Source: Streptomyces sp. R33 (lineage in GTDB: Bacteria > Actinomycetota > Actinomycetes > Streptomycetales > Streptomycetaceae). From it: 64,000 nucleotides of DNA. The stretch covers positions 4,352,501-4,416,500 of the forward strand of contig NZ_CP165727.1 of the NCBI RefSeq assembly GCF_041200175.1. The letters run 5' to 3'. Position 1 is the first letter of the stretch; each line of letters begins with the position of its first letter. Of the stretch, positions 46,145 to 54,754 are shown one piece after another. The notes under the pieces were generated by a model, which had not been told where the DNA came from, did no database searches, and saw only the letters and a program-made list of their open reading frames with translations. A program made the position numbers and the translations under genes.

Positions 46145-46963
46145 ATGCTGAGCGATGCGATGGTGGACGCGTACCTGGAGCGCATCGGCGCGCGCCGGCC
46201 GGAGAAGGCCGACATCCACGCGCTGCGGCACCTCCAGGAGCGCCACGTGCTGTCGGTGCCCTTCGAGAACATCGACTACCACGTCGAAGGCGCCGAGCTC
46301 AGCCTCGAGCGGGAGTTCCTGTACGAGAAGATCGTCACCCGTCGGCGCGGCGGCGGCTGCTACGAGCTCAACCCGGCCTTCGGGCACCTCCTGGAGGCGC
46401 TCGGCTTCTCCGTGGAGATCCTCTCCGGCCAGGTCTTCCTCGGCGGCGAGTTCGGCGCCCCGCTGTGCCACCTGGCGCTGCGCGTGAGCCTGGAGGACCG
46501 GGACTGGCTGATCGACGTGGGCTTCGGCAAGAACAGCCGGTTCCCGCTGGAGACCGGATCGGCGGAGGTCCAGAAGGACCCGCACGGCGATTACCAGGTG
46601 ACCCGGCCCGAGGAGGGCTTCCTCCAGGTCCACTTGAACGGGGAGATCCAGTACCGGCTCGACGAGCGGCCGGTGCGGATCGAGGACTTCTACCCGACCC
46701 TGTGGTGGTACCGCACGGCGCCCGATTCGGTGTTCCTGCACAACCTCATCTGCTCGATCCAGAACGAGGCCGGCCGGGTCACCGTCAACGGCCGCGAGCT
46801 GACGCGTACGGACGAGAACGGCACCGTGACGGTGGAGCTGGCGGACGACGCCGCCCTGCGCGCCGCGTACGAGGAGGACTTCGGCCTGGTCATCGACCCG
46901 GCCGCCATGCCGAAGCAGCCGGACGTCGATCCGGCCGTGCGCATCGTCATGCAGATCGACTGA
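46145..46963 (+). CDS. Arylamine N-acetyltransferase (copy 2)
   Basis: This 272-residue N-acetyltransferase has triad Cys72 (RRGGGCYELN), His109 (LCHLALRV) and Asp124 (LIDVGFG). It is very close to copy 1 over its whole length, with a small insertion (EGAELSLEREF) before the Cys loop. ATG 46145 gives the same N-terminus as copy 1 and has GGAGAGG upstream; ATG 46121, overlapping the oxidase stop, is the other option. It ends the plus-strand run that starts with the esterase. Confidence 0.91.
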   Translation: MLSDAMVDAYLERIGARRPEKADIHALRHLQERHVLSVPFENIDYHVEGAELSLEREFLYEKIVTRRRGGGCYELNPAFGHLLEALGFSVEILSGQVFLGGEFGAPLCHLALRVSLEDRDWLIDVGFGKNSRFPLETGSAEVQKDPHGDYQVTRPEEGFLQVHLNGEIQYRLDERPVRIEDFYPTLWWYRTAPDSVFLHNLICSIQNEAGRVTVNGRELTRTDENGTVTVELADDAALRAAYEEDFGLVIDPAAMPKQPDVDPAVRIVMQID

Positions 46964-47128
46964 ATTCCCCTTTCTCATTTACAGGCCCCTGCGCCGCGCG
47001 TTCTCGCGTGCGGTGCAGGGGTTTTCTGTCGACCTGACGAATCGACACCTGGTCCATACCTCTCGTGAATTCGGCGGGCCATCATGGGAATTGCAGGAAT
47101 ACTCATCCATTCCATGGGAGACAATCAC

Positions 47129-47614
47129 ATGCGCAAGAGCACCCGTATCAAGGTCGCCGTTTTCGCGGCCGTCGCCGCGCTCGCCACCGCGACGGCCGTC
47201 ACGGGCTCCGCGAACGCCGCGGTCGAGGGCGGCAGCAGCTGCTACACCCTGCCGGGCAGCTGGAAGGTCGTCGACGACAACACCCACGAGACCTTCCTCG
47301 GCAGTTACTACGGCAGCGCCACGGCCACCTCCGGCGTCGTCAACTTCACCTCGCCGAACAACACCACGACCGCCTCGCACGGGGAGTGGCGCCAGACCGG
47401 CTGCGGCACCTACTCCGACACCGACGTCGCCTTCCTGATCGGCGCGGACGGCAAGGCCGCCTCCACGATCACTTTCAAGGCCAACATCTCGGTGACCGGC
47501 AAGAACACCGCGAACTTCGACTTCGCGTTCACCATCAACAACCTGGACGGCTCCTTCGTCACCAGCGGCGCCTCCACCGGCAAGGCCACCCGCATCGCCG
47601 TCCAGCCCCGCTGA
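47129..47614 (+). CDS. Secreted protein of unknown function
   Basis: This 161-residue protein has a clear signal peptide (MRKSTRIKVAVFAAVAALAT..., cleavage near ANA-AVEGG). The mature part is beta-rich, Ser/Thr/Asn-rich and carries two Cys (SSCYTL, TGCGTY) that could form a disulfide. I do not recognise a domain. ATG 47129 follows GGGAGAC. ACCTGAC and ACCTGGT heptamers lie about 95 and 80 bp upstream. Base composition is less GC-rich than its neighbours around the start. It may be unrelated to the biosynthetic genes. Confidence 0.8.
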   Translation: MRKSTRIKVAVFAAVAALATATAVTGSANAAVEGGSSCYTLPGSWKVVDDNTHETFLGSYYGSATATSGVVNFTSPNNTTTASHGEWRQTGCGTYSDTDVAFLIGADGKAASTITFKANISVTGKNTANFDFAFTINNLDGSFVTSGASTGKATRIAVQPR

Positions 47615-47679
47615 CCCCCGCACCTCCCCCGCACACCCCCGCACCGCGCTCCACCCCCTCGGCGCCCCCTCAGGCGTCC

Positions 47680-47719
47680 GCCGTACGGGCCCGGCTCCCC
47701 CCAGCCGGGCCCGTACGGC
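47680..47719 (+). terminator. Strong hairpin after the secreted-protein gene
   Basis: A 17-bp perfect stem (GCCGTACGGGCCCGGCT with its complement) and a 6-nt loop are followed by TTTG. Confidence 0.85.
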
Positions 47720-47774
47720 TTTGTCGCCCGGGCCTCGTCGCGTACGGCGCCCGGAGCCTGCCCGGGCAACGGAA

Positions 47775-47819
47775 CGGGGCCCGTGGTGCGCACCGGCCGG
47801 GTGCGCGCCACGGGCCCCG
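47775..47819 (-). terminator. Hairpin after NAT copy 3
   Basis: CGGGGCCCGTGGTGCGCACC pairs with GGTGCGCGCCACGGGCCCCG (one mismatch) around a 5-nt loop, 19 bp past the stop at 47838. Confidence 0.78.
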
Positions 47820-47837
47820 CAGGGTCCGTACGGGGGC

Positions 47838-48692
47838 TCAGGCGGGCTCGGGGGCCGGCAGGGCGGCGACGACCACCGCGGCCTCCTCCTCGGTCAGCTC
47901 GATGCCGAACTGCTTGGCCAGCAGCTCGCGCACCTCCCCGTCCGTCACGTGCCGGACCTCGACCGTGCCGTCGGCCCGGGTCAGGGTGAGCTTGCGGTGG
48001 TTGAGGTTCAGCCGCCAGTCCTCCGCGATCCGCTCCAGGAAGACGCGGCCGGTGAACGGCGAGCTCGAGTGCGTGGAGATGAAGTAGTTCGCCACCACGC
48101 AGTCGATGTGGTGGTGCGCCTCGGTGGCGTACCAGTACAGGGGGAACCAGCCGTCGTCCCGCTTCAGCGAGAGCACCCACTCCTTGTCGGTGCCCTCCTC
48201 GCGGGCCAGCCGGTACACCCAGCCGCCCTGGTCGGAGACGATCCCGTCGGAGACCAGGATCGGCTCCAGCGGGCCCTCGTCGCCGAAGCCCACGTCGGCG
48301 AGGTACGTCTCCCCGCCCACGGCCACGCTCAGCATCAGGTGGGTCCGGGGCAGCGGCTTGGGCGCGTCCAGGAGCGGACGCGCGTACAGCCGCGTGACCT
48401 CGTACCCGAGCCGCTCCAGCAGCACCGCGAAGAGCATGTTGTGCTCGTAGCAGTACCCGCCGCGCCGGCTGCGCAGGAGCTTGGACTGCATGACCTCCAC
48501 GTCGAGGTCGATGCCCCGCCCCAGCAGGATGTCGAGGTTCTCGAACGGGATGGTCAGGGCGTGCGCGCGGTGCAGCCGGCGCAGGGTCTGCGCATCCGGC
48601 TCCAGCGGGCCGCCGATGCCGAGGCGCTCGAGGTACGCCTCGACGTCGAGGAGTTCGCCCTGCCACTGGGCGGCGCTGCAGAACGGCCTCAT
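47838..48692 (-). CDS. Arylamine N-acetyltransferase (copy 3)
   Basis: This 284-residue N-acetyltransferase has triad Cys81 (RRGGYCYEHN), His118 (PRTHLMLSV) and Asp133 (LADVGFGDE). It is more distant from copies 1 and 2, with a longer N-terminus (MRPFCSAAQWQGELLDVEAY) and GYC instead of GGC at the active site, closer to ordinary actinobacterial NATs. It lies two bases behind the aldo-keto reductase gene, so the two are one operon. It may be the ancestral housekeeping copy or act on a different amine. Confidence 0.91.
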   Translation of the reverse strand: MRPFCSAAQWQGELLDVEAYLERLGIGGPLEPDAQTLRRLHRAHALTIPFENLDILLGRGIDLDVEVMQSKLLRSRRGGYCYEHNMLFAVLLERLGYEVTRLYARPLLDAPKPLPRTHLMLSVAVGGETYLADVGFGDEGPLEPILVSDGIVSDQGGWVYRLAREEGTDKEWVLSLKRDDGWFPLYWYATEAHHHIDCVVANYFISTHSSSPFTGRVFLERIAEDWRLNLNHRKLTLTRADGTVEVRHVTDGEVRELLAKQFGIELTEEEAAVVVAALPAPEPA

Positions 48693-48694
48693 GC

Positions 48695-49699
48695 TCAGCC
48701 CTTCTTCTCGCTGTCGAGCATGGCCATGCCCTCGGCGTCGAAGCGCGTGCCGGCGACCTCCTCGGCGGGGACGGCCCGCTCGATCTCGGCGACGTCCTCG
48801 GCGGTCAGCTCGAGGGAGAGCGCGCCGAGCGCCTCGGTGAGCTGGTCGCGGCGGCGGGAGCCGACGACGGGGACGATGTCGGCGCCCTGGGCCATGGCCC
48901 AGCCGATCGCCAGCTGCGAGGTGGTGACGCCCTTGGCCTCGGCCACCTTGCCCAGGGCGGCGACGAGCTGCAGGTTGCGGTCGAGGTTCTCGCCGCTGAA
49001 GCGCGGGAAGTTGCTGCGGCCGTCGTCGGAGGCCGCGGCGCGCTGGTGGTTCCAGCGGCCGGACAGCAGGCCGCGGGCGAGCACCCCGTACGCGGTGATC
49101 GCGGTGCCGAGCTCCCGGGCGGTCGGCAGGATCTCGTCCTCGATGGAGCGGGAGAGCAGCGAGTACTCGATCTGGAGGTCGGAGATGGGGTGCACGGCGG
49201 AGGCCCGGCGCAGGGTCTCCGCGCCGATCTCGGACAGGCCGATGTGCCGGACGTGGCCGGCCTCCACCATCTCCTTGATGGCGCCGATGGTCTCCTCGAT
49301 CGGCACCGCCGGGTCGAGGCGCGCCGGGCGGTAGACGTCCACGTAGTCCGTGCCGAGCCGCTGCAGGGTCTGGGCGAGGGAGTTCTTCACGGCCTCGGGA
49401 CGGCAGTCGACGCCGAGGATGCCGCCGGACGGGTCGCGCAGGACGCCGAACTTGACGCTGAGGGTGAGCTGCTCGCGGTCGTGGCTCTGCAGCACCTCGC
49501 GCAGGAGGAGCTCGTTGTGGCCGCTGCCGTAGAAGTCGCCGGTGTCGAGGAGGGTGATCCCGGCGTCGATGGCGGCGTGGGCGGTGGCGACTCCCTCGGC
49601 CCGGTCGGCAGGGCCGTAGAAGTCTGACATGGACATCAGGCCGAGGCCGAGAGCGGAAACCTCGGGACCGGCCGAACCAAGTGATCGCAGCTGAGTCAT
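48695..49699 (-). CDS. Aldo-keto reductase
   Basis: This 334-residue NADPH-dependent reductase has Asp and Tyr in LLDTGDFYGSG, Lys in LSVKFG, and a cofactor motif in VVGSRRRDQLTEALGAL. The usual catalytic His position reads Pro (DVYRPARLDP), a variant I have seen as standard in one bacterial subfamily. A role in reducing the aldehyde made by the LuxC-like enzyme to a benzyl alcohol is attractive but unproven. It is co-transcribed with NAT copy 3 and divergent from the quinone reductase; GTCAGGT lies in the shared spacer at 49755. Confidence 0.9.
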   Translation of the reverse strand: MTQLRSLGSAGPEVSALGLGLMSMSDFYGPADRAEGVATAHAAIDAGITLLDTGDFYGSGHNELLLREVLQSHDREQLTLSVKFGVLRDPSGGILGVDCRPEAVKNSLAQTLQRLGTDYVDVYRPARLDPAVPIEETIGAIKEMVEAGHVRHIGLSEIGAETLRRASAVHPISDLQIEYSLLSRSIEDEILPTARELGTAITAYGVLARGLLSGRWNHQRAAASDDGRSNFPRFSGENLDRNLQLVAALGKVAEAKGVTTSQLAIGWAMAQGADIVPVVGSRRRDQLTEALGALSLELTAEDVAEIERAVPAEEVAGTRFDAEGMAMLDSEKKG

Positions 49700-49818
49700 A
49701 TACCCCAGCATTGAGCAGGGCGCCTTCGGCGCAAAAACCATTCCGGGCCGGTCTGTCAGGTCGCGAATGGCCGAATATCGACGGGGATTCGGCTTTGCGA
49801 GTTGCGATCATTGAATGC

Positions 49819-50760
49819 ATGACAGAAACGATGCGAACGGTCCGCCAGGACGTCCTGGGCGGCACCGAAGTACTGAACCTGACGGATTCCCCGCTCCCCA
49901 TTCCCGGCCCCGCAGGAATTCTGGTAAAGACCCACGCCGCCGGCGTCAATCCGATCGACTGGAAGATCCGCGCATTCGGATTGTGGATGACCCCGCCGTT
50001 CGGCGTCGGCTGGGACGTCTCCGGCACCGTCGTGGCCGTCGCGGCGGGCGAGAACCGGTTCAAGGTGGGCGACGAGGTCTTCGGCCTCCCCGCCTTCCCC
50101 GACGAGGCCGCCGGATACTCGGAGTACGTCGCCGCGCCCGCACGCCACTTCGCGCGCAAGCCGGGCAGCCTCGACCACGTCTCCTCGGCCGCCCTGCCGC
50201 TCGCCGGCTCGACTGCCTGGCAGGCCCTGGTCGACGGCGCGGACCTGCAGGCGGGCCAGCGGGTGCTGATCCACGCGGCGGCCGGCGGCGTCGGACACCT
50301 GGCCGTCCAGATCGCCAAGTCCCGTGGTGCGTACGTCATCGGCACGGCCAGCGCGGCCAAGCACGAGCTGCTGCGCGAGCTGGGCGCGGACGAGCTGATC
50401 GACTACACGGCACAGGACTTCACCGAGGCCGTCCAGGACGTGGACGTCGTACTGGACCTGGTGGGCGGCGAGTACGAGGACCGCTCCCTGCGCACCCTGC
50501 GCCCCGGCGGCCTCTACATCGGCGTGACGAACCCCCTCGGGATCGAGGAGATCACCGCGAAGGCGACCGCGGCGGGCGTCCGCGCCATCACGGTCAACGT
50601 GGCCCCCGACCACATGGTCCTGCAGGAACTGGCCACCCTCGTGGACACGGGCCGGCTGCGCCCCCTGATCGCGGAGACCTTCCCCCTCCAGGACGTGCGC
50701 AAGGCCCACGAGCTCGGCGAGTCCCGCCACACCACGGGCAAGATCGTCCTCAAGGTCTGA
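49819..50760 (+). CDS. Zinc-free quinone oxidoreductase/MDR reductase
   Basis: This 313-residue NADP-dependent reductase has AGVNPIDWKIRAFG, VGWDVSGTVVAVAAG, Rossmann VLIHAAAGGVGHLAVQIAK and the C-terminal HTTGKIVLKV. It reduces quinones or enones; here it could handle quinone-imines formed from aminophenols. ATG 49819 fits the family start but has no clear ribosome site, so translation may be leaderless or start at ATG 49831. The 119-bp divergent spacer is AT-richer than its surroundings. Confidence 0.88.
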   Translation: MTETMRTVRQDVLGGTEVLNLTDSPLPIPGPAGILVKTHAAGVNPIDWKIRAFGLWMTPPFGVGWDVSGTVVAVAAGENRFKVGDEVFGLPAFPDEAAGYSEYVAAPARHFARKPGSLDHVSSAALPLAGSTAWQALVDGADLQAGQRVLIHAAAGGVGHLAVQIAKSRGAYVIGTASAAKHELLRELGADELIDYTAQDFTEAVQDVDVVLDLVGGEYEDRSLRTLRPGGLYIGVTNPLGIEEITAKATAAGVRAITVNVAPDHMVLQELATLVDTGRLRPLIAETFPLQDVRKAHELGESRHTTGKIVLKV

Positions 50761-50827
50761 CCCGGCCCGGACGGCGCCGCCGCACCGGCCGCCTTCGCGG
50801 GCGGTGCGGCGGCGAGGACGGTGGTGA

Positions 50828-50859
50828 CGGCGCTCACGGCGCTCACGGCGCTCACGGCG
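50828..50859. repeat. 9-bp tandem repeat CGGCGCTCA, 3.5 copies
   Basis: Three full copies and a partial fourth lie in the 150-bp gap between the quinone reductase and the membrane-protein pair. No other feature was seen in that gap. Confidence 0.8.
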
Positions 50860-50910
50860 AAGAAAAGATAGCGTCCGACCACTTAAAGTGATCATGCGGT
50901 GTAACTGACG

Positions 50911-52155
50911 ATGGTCGGCATGACGGGATCTCCTCCTGCAGACTCCGGCGGCGCAGACGACGACACCAAGGCCCAACGGGCAGGCGTGCGGCAGAAGGCC
51001 AACGCTTCGGGCGACGCCCGCGTCTACCAGGCCGGCCGCGACCTGCGCATCTTCGACATCCGCATCCCGCGCAGCATCCGGAACACGTTCCTCGTTCTCG
51101 TGGTCCTGGCGCTGCTCGGCGGCGGCTCCTGGGCGGTGGTGCGCTGGGTGCTGCCGGCCTACGCGCCGACCTACAAGACGCAGTTCCTCATGGACACGAC
51201 CGCCGTCGCGGATGCCGGAGACGCGGACGCCGTCGCCGCCTCCCTCAGGACCGTGGTGGGCAACGCGGGCGACTCCGACGCCCTGGCGCTGCGCCGGTTC
51301 GGCGGCGAGTGCGGTACGGACGGCAACACCGCCCGGCTGGTGGACTTCGGCACGGACAACCGGCAGGACATCGTCCGGGCCGCCCAACAGGCCCCGGCGG
51401 GCGGCCGGGCCACCCTGCTGCGGGGCATCGTCCAGGCCGTCGACGACTTCTCCGGCACGTTCGCGTTCGGCGCCGGTCAGCGCGCCAAGCAGGTGAACCG
51501 CATCGTCGTCGTGACGCGGCACGGCAAGGACGCGTGCGACGAGGACACCGACTTCGTACGGCGGGAGATCGCGGACCGGATCCGCGCGGCCGGTCTGAAG
51601 ATCGAGTTCCGGCTGATCGGCTATCAGGTCCCCGAGAACCAGAGCGAGAGCCTGAAGTCGATCGCCACCGCCGGCTCCAACCCGGCCGAGCCCGTCTTCG
51701 CGAACACCCGGGCGGACCTCGACGCGGCCCTGGAATGGTCGACCAACACCGAGCCGGTCCTGCGCAACGCCACGAAGATCGTGGACGTCCTCAACCCGGC
51801 CGTGACCCGCATCAACACCGCCGCACGGGAGATCACCGACGGCCGGCTCGACGAGGCGGGGCAGAACCTCGACCGGGCCAGGGAACCGCACATCGGCACC
51901 GAGTTCGAAGACCTCGGCGGCCGGGCGAAGACCCCCGAAGGGCGCGACATCAACGACCGGGCGGCGAAGCTGCGCGAGCAGCAGAAGACCGTACTGGAGG
52001 CCGCCGACCGGCTGCTGGAGGCCGCACGCTCCAAAGCGCCGCTCGGCCCCCGCCACGAGGCCTTCGAGAGGGCCGCCACCGACTACAACACCCAGGTGGA
52101 CGCGATGAACAAGGCACTCGCCGCCCTGCGCGCCAAGGCCCCGGCGGCCCGGTGA
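50911..52155 (+). CDS. Membrane-anchored protein, VWA-like extracytoplasmic domain (copy A)
   Basis: This 414-residue protein is not assigned to a named family. It has a cytoplasmic N-terminus with ARVYQAGRDLRI, a motif I associate with several Streptomyces signalling-type proteins, one membrane helix (~56-78), then an outside domain starting TYKTQFLMDTTA. The pattern D-x-T plus ALALRRFGGECG, GRATLLRGIVQAVDDF and VNRIVVVTRHGKDAC resembles a von Willebrand A fold. The C-terminal ~130 residues are helical and may form a coiled coil. It overlaps copy B (GTGA), which shares the same domain. Confidence 0.75.
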   Translation: MVGMTGSPPADSGGADDDTKAQRAGVRQKANASGDARVYQAGRDLRIFDIRIPRSIRNTFLVLVVLALLGGGSWAVVRWVLPAYAPTYKTQFLMDTTAVADAGDADAVAASLRTVVGNAGDSDALALRRFGGECGTDGNTARLVDFGTDNRQDIVRAAQQAPAGGRATLLRGIVQAVDDFSGTFAFGAGQRAKQVNRIVVVTRHGKDACDEDTDFVRREIADRIRAAGLKIEFRLIGYQVPENQSESLKSIATAGSNPAEPVFANTRADLDAALEWSTNTEPVLRNATKIVDVLNPAVTRINTAAREITDGRLDEAGQNLDRAREPHIGTEFEDLGGRAKTPEGRDINDRAAKLREQQKTVLEAADRLLEAARSKAPLGPRHEAFERAATDYNTQVDAMNKALAALRAKAPAAR

Positions 52156-53552
52156 CGGCCCCGGCGGCGGCGCGGCCGCGCAGACGCTGGTTAGGGGTCG
52201 CCCTGGCGGTGCTCACGGTGGCCGCGGTGGCCGTCGGGGCGGCCGTCGTGTACGTCGTACGGTCCACCCCGCAGTACCGCACCGCGTTCCTCCTCGACAC
52301 CTCCGACCCCGGATCCCCGGCTGAGGGGCGGGACTTCGGCGCGCTCGCCGACGCCGTCGGCGCCGCGGTCCGAAACAGCGGGGACCGCGATGCGCTGTCC
52401 CTGCGCCGGTTCGGCGGCGCCTGCGGCGAACCGGACAACACCCGGGAGCTGGTGGGGAGCGGGACCGGCAACGCGCAGCGGATCAGCGCGGCGGCGCACG
52501 CGCTGACCCCGGGCGGCCGGGCGACGCTGAACAGCGGGCTCCTGGCCGCGATCGACGACTTCTCCGGACGCTACCCGCTGCGCGGCAGCAAGCGCAACCG
52601 CATCGTCGTCGTCACCACGCAGGGCACCGACGGCTGCGGCGGCGACCCGGCCGCGATGAACGAACAGGTCCGCGACCGGATGGACGCCCTCGGCCTGCAG
52701 CTGGAGTTCCGGTTCGTCGGCTACCGCGTGCCGGCCGCGGAGCAGGCGGTCCTGACCCGGCTCGCCTCGGCGGTCAAGGCCGCCGCACCGCAGTTCACGC
52801 AGGACTCCGCCGAGCTGAACGCGGTGCTCGAGAAACTCGTGGTCCCCTCGCTGCCCGAGGCGAAGCCGGTCGAGGTGCCTTCCCAGGAGGTCTCCGTCAC
52901 CGCCTGCTCGCGGACCGGTACGCCCCTGGGAGTAACGCCCGCGCCCGCGCCGCCTTCGGTCCGCCTGCCGGGCCGGCTCACCGTGCCGGCAGGAGCCCAG
53001 GTGTACGCGGTGGATCCGAAGACCTACCTGATGGCGCCGGCGGGCAAGACGTGCACACTCGTCTTCTACGACTCCTCGGTGTACCGGCAGGTACACGTGG
53101 GTGAGCCCCCGCTCGACTTCGAGGGCTTCGGGGTGGGTCTGACGGAAGACGTGGTGACCGGGGTGGCCCTGGACTGCTCCGACTTCGGCAAGACCGCGCC
53201 CGAATTGCTGAAGTACCTGGACGGAGACCCGGACGCCACGGAGAACACGTGCAAGGCACAGGACACGGGAAGGACGGTGAACATCCCCACCGGCGTCCCG
53301 GGTCTCTACGTCGGAACCATCCGGGAGTCCGTGGCGCCCGACGTCAAGGGCCACCTTCGCCTCCTGAATTTCCGTGGCGAACGCCCTGTCACGAGTGGTC
53401 TCGTCTGCCTGCTCCCCAAGGAGCAGGCAGACATCTGCACCGCCTCCCTCGTCTACCACTTCCTCCAGCAGACGGCCGGGACGGACATCTCCACCGCCGA
53501 CCGCGACCGCGTGGTCTCCGCCATCGAGGCCTACGTCAGGAGCCTGCCGTGA
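52152..53552 (+). CDS. Membrane-anchored protein, VWA-like extracytoplasmic domain (copy B)
   Basis: This 466-residue paralogue of copy A has one membrane helix near the N-terminus (~14-36), then YRTAFLLDTSD, ALSLRRFGGACG, GRATLNSGLLAAIDDFSG and KRNRIVVVTTQGTDGC matching copy A. The C-terminal ~220 residues are a different beta-rich region with several Cys. Codon 14 is TTA (52191-52193), the rare leucine codon whose translation needs the bldA tRNA in Streptomyces, so expression may be tied to development. It overlaps the convergent hydroxylase by 17 bp. Function unknown. Confidence 0.77.
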   Translation: MTAPAAARPRRRWLGVALAVLTVAAVAVGAAVVYVVRSTPQYRTAFLLDTSDPGSPAEGRDFGALADAVGAAVRNSGDRDALSLRRFGGACGEPDNTRELVGSGTGNAQRISAAAHALTPGGRATLNSGLLAAIDDFSGRYPLRGSKRNRIVVVTTQGTDGCGGDPAAMNEQVRDRMDALGLQLEFRFVGYRVPAAEQAVLTRLASAVKAAAPQFTQDSAELNAVLEKLVVPSLPEAKPVEVPSQEVSVTACSRTGTPLGVTPAPAPPSVRLPGRLTVPAGAQVYAVDPKTYLMAPAGKTCTLVFYDSSVYRQVHVGEPPLDFEGFGVGLTEDVVTGVALDCSDFGKTAPELLKYLDGDPDATENTCKAQDTGRTVNIPTGVPGLYVGTIRESVAPDVKGHLRLLNFRGERPVTSGLVCLLPKEQADICTASLVYHFLQQTAGTDISTADRDRVVSAIEAYVRSLP

Positions 53553-54729
53553 GCCGGTCGAAGTCGTACGCGCCGTGCAGCCAGGCCACCTTGTCGTACA
53601 TGTCGTCGTCCGACAGCGAGGACAGCATCGCGTTGCGCTCCACCCGCGCCTCGCCCGCCGCGTGGTACAGCTGCCGCCCCATCTCCCGGGCCACCAGCTG
53701 CACCTGCGCGGTCCGCTCGCGCCGCGCCGCGTTGTACTTCTCCAGCCGCTGCTCGAAATCGGCCGGGCAGCCGTCCAGCAGCCCGCTCAGCAGCACCGCG
53801 TCCTCGATGGCCTGGCACGCGCCCTGCGCGGCGTACTGGAGCATCGGGTGCGCGGCGTCGCCCAGCAGCGCCACCCGGCCCTCGGTCCAGCGGTCGACCG
53901 GGTCGCGGTCGCACAGCACCCAGGACTTCCAGTCCCGGCCGAGCTCCAGCAGCCGCCGCGCGGCACCGGACAGTTCGGGGAAGGAGTTCACCACGTGGTC
54001 GTGCTCGGCCGGCAGGCCCGCCACGGCCTCCGTGGCGCCGTCGTCGCGGGTCGCGGCCAGGTTGAAGTGCTCGCCGCCCGCGATCGGGTAGTGGACGAAG
54101 TGCCACTTCGGGCCCGCCCACAGGGTGACGGTGTTCCACCGCAGCTCCTCGGGCACCTCCTCCATCGGGATCACCGAGCGGTAGATGGTGTGCCCGGAGA
54201 CCCGCGGGGACCCGTCGCCGACCATCTGCTGCCGGATCGCGGAGTGCAGTCCGTCCGCGCCGATCAGCGCGTCCCCGGTGATGCGCCGGCCGTCGGCGAG
54301 GACGGCGGAGACCGCACCCGCCTTCTGCTCGTACGCGACGACGTGGTGGCGTCCCAGCAGCTCGATGCCGGGGTGGCGGCGGGCGGCCTCGAGCAGCGGC
54401 AGGTACAGGTCGACGCGGTGGACGACGGCGTACGGGTTGCCGAACCGGCCCCGGTACTTCTCCTTCACCGGCATCGCGGCGACCTTCTCGCCGGTCGTGC
54501 CGTCCATGAAGCGCAGCTCGTCGATGAACACGGCGCGGTCGCGGACCTCCTGGCCCACGCCCAGCAGGTCGAGCGCGTGGAAGGCGTTCGGGCCGAGCTG
54601 GATGCCTGCGCCGACCTCCGTGAAGACGTCCCTGCGCTCCAGGACGGTGACCTGGTGTCCCCGCTTCGCGAGTCCGAGCGCCGCGGCGAGGCCACCGATG
54701 CCACCGCCGGCGATGAGTATGTCGGCCAT
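53536..54729 (-). CDS. FAD-dependent aromatic hydroxylase, paralogue of the 25694 gene
   Basis: This 397-residue class A flavin monooxygenase has GGGIGG at residues 8-13, DALIGADGLHSAIR and VALLGDAAHPMLQYAAQGAC. It aligns along its whole length with the hydroxylase of the nitrous-acid operon (shared ELRFMDG, GRFGNPYAVVHR, HFVHYPIAGG). The expected reaction is hydroxylation, with or without decarboxylation, of a phenolic or aminobenzoic acid. It ends an apparent minus-strand operon SDR, transketolase fragment, EPSP synthase, hydroxylase. The start is ATG 54729, 25 bp from the EPSP synthase stop. Confidence 0.9.
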   Translation of the reverse strand: MADILIAGGGIGGLAAALGLAKRGHQVTVLERRDVFTEVGAGIQLGPNAFHALDLLGVGQEVRDRAVFIDELRFMDGTTGEKVAAMPVKEKYRGRFGNPYAVVHRVDLYLPLLEAARRHPGIELLGRHHVVAYEQKAGAVSAVLADGRRITGDALIGADGLHSAIRQQMVGDGSPRVSGHTIYRSVIPMEEVPEELRWNTVTLWAGPKWHFVHYPIAGGEHFNLAATRDDGATEAVAGLPAEHDHVVNSFPELSGAARRLLELGRDWKSWVLCDRDPVDRWTEGRVALLGDAAHPMLQYAAQGACQAIEDAVLLSGLLDGCPADFEQRLEKYNAARRERTAQVQLVAREMGRQLYHAAGEARVERNAMLSSLSDDDMYDKVAWLHGAYDFDRLTAGS

Positions 54730-54754
54730 GGGGGTTCTCACATCCCTTTCGTTG

